This document shows, piece by piece, positions 63,611 to 64,000 of a DNA stretch of 64,000 nucleotides. This DNA is from Ricordea florida (lineage: Eukaryota; Cnidaria; Anthozoa; Corallimorpharia; Ricordeidae), in the NCBI GenBank assembly GCA_949710005.1, contig OX453280.1, positions 21,293,207 to 21,357,206 of the forward strand, read 5' to 3'. The notes below the pieces were generated by a model, which saw only the letters and a program-made list of their open reading frames with translations, made no database searches and was not told the origin of the DNA. A program made the translations under genes and the position numbers. The number at the start of each line of letters is the position of its first letter. The first letter of the stretch is position 1.

Positions 63611-64000
63611 ACAATTTCATACTGATTTTAGTACTATTTCACGGCAGTTCAGGGTGTGCATGTACGTAACCGTTGTTTGAACAGGATTGCGTGGTGTTAT
63701 TGGTTGTTTAACTCTACAACGTTTTCACATAAGGCTCAAAACCACGTGCCCACTTAGGCTATTTCAAAAATCATACTACTACATATTTGGCATGTGTTAA
63801 ATGTGTTAATGTGATAAGAGAAATGCTCGCAAGTGAAATGCGTTATGATGAGCATTACAAAGAATCTCAACAGAGATTATTTAGTTATACTCAATATACT
63901 AACTTTAATAAATTGAGTTATTAATACATTCTCTTAGGGAGAAATTACAGTTTAAAAGGAAATACATCAGGGCATTGAGTAATTTCTATTTTCTGTGGAC

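Overview
The window is animal genomic DNA: intron-rich and AT-rich, with many small fold-back elements, non-LTR retrotransposons and one BEL/Pao element. The repeat content and the protein style suggest a cnidarian, probably a coral or sea anemone. That is inference; no rRNA, mitochondrial or other diagnostic gene is present.

The main content is two head-to-tail copies of one gene on the + strand, about 46.1 kb apart. Copy 1 enters from the left edge and runs to a stop at 23541. I could join 17 exons in perfect phase (1,043 residues visible). They encode a TRPC-like cation channel of unusual design: a helical linker and pre-S1 elbow, a complete von Willebrand A (vWA) domain inserted between the elbow and S1, S1-S6 with pore and TRP box, then a C-terminal SPRY domain and a short charged coiled coil. 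Copy 2 starts at or before 43615, contributes 11 exons including two N-terminal exons not visible for copy 1, and leaves at the right edge before its pore exon. Copy 2 carries a 2-bp insertion in the S3-S5 exon that shifts the frame and truncates the channel, so it is probably a pseudogene unless this is an assembly error.

Between the copies (about 23.6-43.6 kb) I see almost only mobile DNA: a 105-bp repeat in inverted orientation, a 40-bp-type minisatellite between direct repeats, three copies of a Helitron-associated element, decayed Helitron coding sequence, a Mutator-like element with 10-bp target duplications, a tiny hAT-like element with an 8-bp duplication and an empty site in a sister repeat, a CR1-type LINE whose ORF1 and endonuclease lie in one frame separated by a single TAG, and several other LINE fragments.

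Comparing the copies dates the insertions. Elements in both copies predate the duplication (the 373-bp CTAGGT element, the 7.2-kb hairpin, the Crypton-like remnant). Those in one copy only are younger: in copy 2 a LINE tail at 48.3 kb, a BEL/Pao element at 53.9 kb, and MITE clusters at 59.5 and 61.1-62.8 kb.
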